From contig CAZTQN010000056.1 in NCBI GenBank assembly GCA_964615765.1, forward strand, positions 1 to 18,513: a stretch of 18,513 nucleotides of DNA. The letters run 5' to 3'. The translations under genes and the position numbers were made by a program. Source of the DNA: CAZTQN01 sp964615765. GTDB lineage: Bacteria > Planctomycetota > Phycisphaerae > Phycisphaerales > UBA1924. The notes beneath the pieces are model-generated. The model made no database searches. It was not told where the DNA came from and worked only from the letters and a program-made list of their open reading frames with translations. Below are positions 14,714 through 18,513 of the stretch, piece by piece. The stretch's first letter is position 1. Each line of letters starts with the position of its first letter.

Positions 14714-16723
14714 ATGTCCCGCTCGCCCGCCGCCCCTCGCCCATACGCCGCCCGCATCGCACTGCTCCTGGCCGTGTCGGGCCTGTGCGGTCTCTCGGCC
14801 GGCGCGCGGGCGCAGGACAGCGTCGGGCTCACGCCCGGCACGCACGACGCGCTCTCCAGCTACGACGCCGCCGGCCAGCGCGTCCGCTACGCCGTCGACC
14901 TGGTCCCCGTGACCTCCAGTTGGAACACGACCTATCTCGTCGCCCCGCTCATCAAGGCCTCGCGCGATACCGACCCGCTGTTCACCACGCAGATCATCGG
15001 CTCCGCCGCCGTCAGCCCGAACCTCGCCACCAGCCTCGCCTTCGCCGCGGAAAACTACGCCGCGTGGACGGCGGCCCCGGGCGTTGGCGTCAACCCCGCC
15101 GCCAACAGCCCCGCGAGCACCGTCCCCGTCTCCGCCTTCGCCTCGCAGTTCGGCGTGGCCCTGTCCGATTTCTCGCTCAGCCCCAGCAGCGTCGTCGGCG
15201 CCACCGTCGGGCGCGTCAGCGGGCAGTTCACGCGACTCTTCGTCGAGCGCACCGTCGCCGCCTCCAGCCGCCCGTCCCCGGCCGGCGCCAACACCTCGAC
15301 CGTCAGCCTCGGCGGGGTCGACGCCCTCGGCAACGTCATGCTCCGCGCCGACAATTTCAACACCTCCGGCGCCACCACCGACCGCCTGCTGGGCGACAAC
15401 ATCGTCCGCGTCAACCTCGACGCCCGCACCGCCGCGACGATCAACACCCTCCGCGCCTCCGGCTCCAGCAACATCGCGAATGACGCCGCCGCGTCCGCGT
15501 TCATCATCTCGAACGAAACCGTCCCGACCAACACGCCGACGCTCGTGAACCAGCCCGGCCAAGGCGCCGCGGCTCTGGTGTACGACTTCGCCGCCCGCTT
15601 CCGCGCGGGGCTCTCCTCCGCCGGCCTTGCGACCAGCGCGACTCACCTGCCCGTCGGCATCTCCGGGCACCGCGGCAACCCCGCCTTCTCCACCACCACC
15701 GTCGCCGGCGGGCCCGCCGGCACCGTCGCCAGCCTCGCCCTTCCGACCAGCGGCACCCGCGTGAACACGATCATGGCCTTCGGGTTGAGCTTCGGCGCCG
15801 CTGGCGCCGCCCCGAGCGTTACGCCCGGCACGCCCCGCGCCTTCACGCTCCCGCAGCCCATCGCCGCCCCCGGCTTCTCCGCCAACACCGCCGGCACGGC
15901 TCAGTTCCTGCAGTACCTCTCGCAGACGCCGTTCCGCGGCGGGAACGGTCAAGTCGGCGTCGGGCAGACCGCTGCCAATGAGCTCGTCCTCGCCGCCGTC
16001 GCCACCGACCCGACCGCCGGCGACTTCATCGCCGCCGTCCGCGCCCCGCAGGGCGGCTCGGGCACGTGGTCAATCCCGGCCTTCCCCGGCGCGCCGGTGC
16101 GCGACGCGCTCAACGGCACCACCATCGGCGCCCTCGGGACCAGCAACCTCCGCTTCTCCTCGCCCGCCGTCGACCGCCTGGGCAACATCTACTTCATCGC
16201 CCAGTGGACGCCGAACCTGCTCCCGACCGAGACGGCCCTGTTCAAGGCCGTCAACACCGCCTCCGGCTACCAGCTCGAAGCTCTGCTCCGCACGGGCCAG
16301 CAGATCGCCGGGGCCAACTCGGGCCGCACGTACACGATCACGTCGCTCGCGTTGACCGACAGCGACTCGGTCGCCTCCGCCGCGGCGTTCAGCCAGTCCG
16401 TCATCCAGCAGCAGGACCCCGCCGCCACCACCACCAACCCCGCGCTCAGCCGAGCCTTCGGCGGGATGGTCGTCGCCGCCGTCATCACGTACAACAACGC
16501 CGGCGTGAACGAGGCGTACGACGCGCTGCTGTACGTCGGCCCGACGGCCGGCGCCGACTGCCTGGCCGACTTCAACGGCGCCGGCGGGATCACCGTGCAG
16601 GACATCTTCGACTTCCTCGCCGCCTACTTCTCCGGCAACATCGCCGCCGACGTCAACAGCTCCGGCAACCTCACCGTGCAAGACATCTTCGACTTCCTGT
16701 CGCTGTACTTCTCCGGCTGCTGA
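14714..16723 (+). CDS. Secreted protein of unknown function with GC-type dockerin-like C-terminus
   Basis: 669 residues. The signal peptide spans residues 1-33, with cleavage after ARA before QDSVG. Residues 34 to about 610 are Ala/Thr/Ser/Asn-rich beta-type sequence without a recognised catalytic motif. Short phrases such as GGVDALGNVMLRADNF and SPAVDRLGNIYFIAQW recall blades of propeller-like or cell-surface proteins, but no fold can be claimed. The tail 619-669 holds two calcium-loop-like repeats (DFNGAGGITVQDIFDFLAAYF and a second starting ADVNSSGNLTVQDIF) and ends SGC. This is the GC-type dockerin-like tail known from Phycisphaerae. Its binding partner is unknown, and it lacks the sequence of clostridial cellulosome dockerins. 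The first loop has Ala where the usual Asp/Asn stands (NGAGG), so its calcium affinity may be reduced. The gene reads divergently from GH31 and 276 bases upstream of the beta-helix gene. Export and tail are firm; the body is unidentified. Confidence 0.85.
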   Translation: MSRSPAAPRPYAARIALLLAVSGLCGLSAGARAQDSVGLTPGTHDALSSYDAAGQRVRYAVDLVPVTSSWNTTYLVAPLIKASRDTDPLFTTQIIGSAAVSPNLATSLAFAAENYAAWTAAPGVGVNPAANSPASTVPVSAFASQFGVALSDFSLSPSSVVGATVGRVSGQFTRLFVERTVAASSRPSPAGANTSTVSLGGVDALGNVMLRADNFNTSGATTDRLLGDNIVRVNLDARTAATINTLRASGSSNIANDAAASAFIISNETVPTNTPTLVNQPGQGAAALVYDFAARFRAGLSSAGLATSATHLPVGISGHRGNPAFSTTTVAGGPAGTVASLALPTSGTRVNTIMAFGLSFGAAGAAPSVTPGTPRAFTLPQPIAAPGFSANTAGTAQFLQYLSQTPFRGGNGQVGVGQTAANELVLAAVATDPTAGDFIAAVRAPQGGSGTWSIPAFPGAPVRDALNGTTIGALGTSNLRFSSPAVDRLGNIYFIAQWTPNLLPTETALFKAVNTASGYQLEALLRTGQQIAGANSGRTYTITSLALTDSDSVASAAAFSQSVIQQQDPAATTTNPALSRAFGGMVVAAVITYNNAGVNEAYDALLYVGPTAGADCLADFNGAGGITVQDIFDFLAAYFSGNIAADVNSSGNLTVQDIFDFLSLYFSGC

Positions 16724-16999
16724 TCCCCGAGCACGAGGCGCTGCGGTCATCACCACACCCGCGTGTCCGTTGGCCGCCATCCTGAATCCACACCCGGCCC
16801 GCGCCGCGAATCGTGCATCGCGAGCGGTTGTCGTCGTCAATGCGCCACGTCCCTGACCCAAGGGGGCGATTCGCCGCGTTGGCCGAGGCCGCGTGGCCGT
16901 CGCCGACCGCCGGGCTCGCCGAAAACTTCACACGGCTTTCTTCGACGCCGCGCTCCCGCCGAGCGACACTGAACCAGCACGATCAGGAGGAGACCGACC
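16724..16999 (+). other. Intergenic region before the beta-helix gene
   Basis: 276 bases between the dockerin-tailed gene and the beta-helix gene. I see no ORF of its own, no strong terminator with a T-run and no convincing -35/-10 pair. A short CGCGA...TCGCG stem-loop (5-base arms, 8-base loop) lies at about 16815-16832. The only clear signal is the Shine-Dalgarno at its right end. Whether the beta-helix gene has its own promoter or is read through cannot be told. Confidence 0.4.
16985..16990 (+). promoter_or_regulatory. Strong Shine-Dalgarno of the beta-helix gene
   Basis: AGGAGG lies 9 bases before the ATG at 17000. This is the best match to the anti-Shine-Dalgarno consensus in the window. 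It fixes the start in the frame that runs off the right edge rather than in the overlapping Arg-rich frame. Confidence 0.75.
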
Positions 17000-18513
17000 A
17001 TGCCCCGCACGTTCCCGCTCCGCCGGGCCCTCGCCCTGCTCATCGCCGCGTGCGCCGCGGCTCACCTCGTCGCTCCCGCCGCCTTCGCGCAAGGCATCAC
17101 GTTCCCCGCGAGCGCGGGCGTGCTGAACGTGCGCGACTTCGGGGCCGTGGGCGACGGCGTGGCGGACGACACCGCCGCGATCAACGCCGCCCTTGCCGCC
17201 CCGCGCCCCGCCGGCGCCTCCGCCAAGACCATCTACCTCCCCGACGGGATCTACCGCGTCACGGGCACGGTCGCGTTCGCCGAGTCGCGCACCGTCATGC
17301 AGGGCCAGAGCCGCGCAGGCACCATCATCCGCCTGACGGACAACGCCGCGAACTTTCAGAATCCCGCCGCCCCGCGCCACGTGCTCTCGACGCGCCTGGC
17401 CACCGGCTTCTCCGCCAACGAGTTCCGCGTCAGCATCTTCGATCTCACGGTCGACTCGGGCGTCGGCAACCCGGGCGCCCACGGCGTGAAGTTCCACCCC
17501 AACAACCAGGGCTCCATGCGGAACATCACCATCCGCACCTCCGACCCCGCCCGCGTCGGCGTCATCGGGCTCGACCTCAACGGCTCCGACAAGGGGCCCG
17601 GCATGGTCCGCAGCGTCTCCATCGAGGGCTTCGACACCGGCGTCAGTTTCGGCGGCACCGAGTACGGCTTTGTCTTCGAAGACCTCACCATCACCAACCC
17701 GCGCGTCGTCGGCATCCGCAACATCTGGAACATCGCCGCCATCCGCCGCCTCACGTACACCGGCTCGGTCCCCGCGATCACGCAGGACCTCAACACGCAG
17801 AACAACTTCGCCTGGGCCGTGCTCGCCGTCATCGACGCGAACCTCACCGGCACCGGGGCCGCGTCGACGATCCCCGCGATGGACCTTCGCGGCTCGGGCG
17901 TCTATCTCCGCAACATCCAGACCACCGGCTTCGCCGCCGCCCTGCGCGACGACGGCGTGCTGATCCCCGGCGACACCATCGCGGGCGAGTACGTCATGCC
18001 GCGCCCGATCGCGCTGTGGTCCGAGCCCGGCGCGGCCGCCGCGCCCACCCCGCCGTACTCCCTCAACCTCCCCGTCCTCGATACGCCCGAAGTCCCGTGG
18101 GACCCGCCGGCGACATGGGCGAGCGTGACGGCGTTCGGCGCGATCGCCAACGACAATCTCGACGACTCCGCCGCCGTTCAGGCCGCGATCGATTCAGGGG
18201 CGACGACCGTCTTCTTCCCCACCGGCGCGTACCACTTCGCGCAGGGCGTCGTGCTCCGCGCCGGCGTCCGCCGCGTCATCGGGATGGAGTCGTCGCTCGC
18301 CGCCCTTGATCCGCTCCGCGTCTCCGGCACGGGCGTGTTCACCGTGGGGGCATCGCCCGAGCCGGTCGTCGTCGTCGAGCGGTTCAGCGACAACACGCTC
18401 GGCGCCGTTACCGAGAACTTCCACTGGTTCGAGCACTCCGCCACGTCGCGCACGCTCGTCGTGCGCAACGCGCAGTTCGGCCGCGCCTATCGCGGCAGCG
18501 GGCCCGGCACCGT
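17000..18513 (+). CDS. Secreted protein with two tandem pectate-lyase-3/GH28-type beta-helix domains, partial
   Basis: 504 complete codons are visible and the frame stays open to the window edge, so the C-terminus is missing. The signal peptide (about 1-30) has a basic start, an Ala/Leu core and AFA/Q cleavage. The first domain opens with VLNVRDFGAVGDGVADDTAAINAAL (from 41, the hallmark of the pectate-lyase superfamily PF12708), then IYLPDGIYRVTG and repeating short strands of a right-handed beta-helix (FDLTVDSG, MRNITIRTS, FEDLTITNP). After a Pro-rich linker (about 350-373) the hallmark recurs as ASVTAFGAIANDNLDDSAAVQAAID (from 374), with VFFPTGAYHF. Such domains occur in polysaccharide lyases, GH28-like hydrolases, phage tailspikes and epimerases. 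No catalytic residue set can be assigned, so pectin is not proven as substrate. The repeat ratio suggests an intact two-helix protein rather than a frameshift. A dockerin-like tail may follow beyond the window. Confidence 0.85.
   Translation, partial: MPRTFPLRRALALLIAACAAAHLVAPAAFAQGITFPASAGVLNVRDFGAVGDGVADDTAAINAALAAPRPAGASAKTIYLPDGIYRVTGTVAFAESRTVMQGQSRAGTIIRLTDNAANFQNPAAPRHVLSTRLATGFSANEFRVSIFDLTVDSGVGNPGAHGVKFHPNNQGSMRNITIRTSDPARVGVIGLDLNGSDKGPGMVRSVSIEGFDTGVSFGGTEYGFVFEDLTITNPRVVGIRNIWNIAAIRRLTYTGSVPAITQDLNTQNNFAWAVLAVIDANLTGTGAASTIPAMDLRGSGVYLRNIQTTGFAAALRDDGVLIPGDTIAGEYVMPRPIALWSEPGAAAAPTPPYSLNLPVLDTPEVPWDPPATWASVTAFGAIANDNLDDSAAVQAAIDSGATTVFFPTGAYHFAQGVVLRAGVRRVIGMESSLAALDPLRVSGTGVFTVGASPEPVVVVERFSDNTLGAVTENFHWFEHSATSRTLVVRNAQFGRAYRGSGPGT

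Noticed and set aside
14258..15952. 564-residue minus-strand frame opposite the dockerin-tailed gene
   Set aside because: Gly/Ala/Arg-rich composition, overlaps the GH31 start and has no domain. The plus-strand protein has a signal peptide and a dockerin-like tail.
16813..18309. 498-residue complete plus-strand frame over the beta-helix gene
   Set aside because: Dominated by Arg/His/Pro with no domain. The neighbouring frame from 17000 has a strong Shine-Dalgarno, a signal peptide and two beta-helix hallmarks but runs off the window.

Overview
The window is a very GC-rich bacterial chromosome segment (judged by eye, not counted). It most likely comes from a planctomycete of the Phycisphaerae/Phycisphaerales type. 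The strongest clue is that two secreted proteins end in paired D-x-N-x-D/A-G ... DIF-x-FL-x-x-YF repeats finishing near a terminal Cys, the so-called GC-type dockerin-like tail characteristic of that group. A Cys-rich GACC module and the matrixin/PKD/TIG secreted architecture agree with this. No tRNA, rRNA, CRISPR array, insertion sequence or phage gene was recognised. Every stretch without a gene is shorter than 300 bases.

Left part (1-3401, plus strand): the C-terminal 328 residues of a GTP-dependent phosphoenolpyruvate carboxykinase, then a secreted multidomain matrixin-like zinc metalloprotease ending in a dockerin-like tail.

Centre (3524-9813, plus strand): a six-gene block that looks like one operon. 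It holds a small exported Cys/His-rich protein, a membrane-anchored HlyD/MacA-type adaptor, a LolD/MacB-type ABC ATPase, two FtsX/MacB-type permeases and a secreted Cys-containing protein with probable OB folds. ATPase and first permease overlap by 4 bases and the other spacings from adaptor to last gene are 2, 30 and 23 bases. This is an ABC exporter of the tripartite type. Cysteines recur in the small protein, the extracytoplasmic part of permease 1 and the terminal OB-fold protein. That suggests a metal- or thiol-related substrate, but this is inference. It is the best candidate for an undercharacterised system here.

Middle right (9823-14444, minus strand): an AI-2E/PerM-family membrane protein converges tail-to-tail on the exporter operon with 9 bases between them. 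It is preceded on its own strand by a large GH31 alpha-glycosidase with an unusual C-terminal extension of about 330 residues and no signal peptide.

Right part (14714-18513, plus strand): divergent from the GH31 gene is a secreted protein of unknown function with a dockerin-like tail, then a secreted protein with two tandem pectate-lyase-3/GH28-type beta-helix domains that runs off the window. GH31, the beta-helix protein and the dockerin-tailed protein suggest a carbohydrate-oriented neighbourhood, but the genes are not one transcription unit.

Most starts carry a Shine-Dalgarno-like sequence or are translationally coupled. The metalloprotease and the small Cys-rich protein instead have a TA...T hexamer ending 6 bases before the start codon and no usable Shine-Dalgarno, so they may be leaderless. 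Long antisense and frame-shifted ORFs are abundant because of the base composition and were left out.
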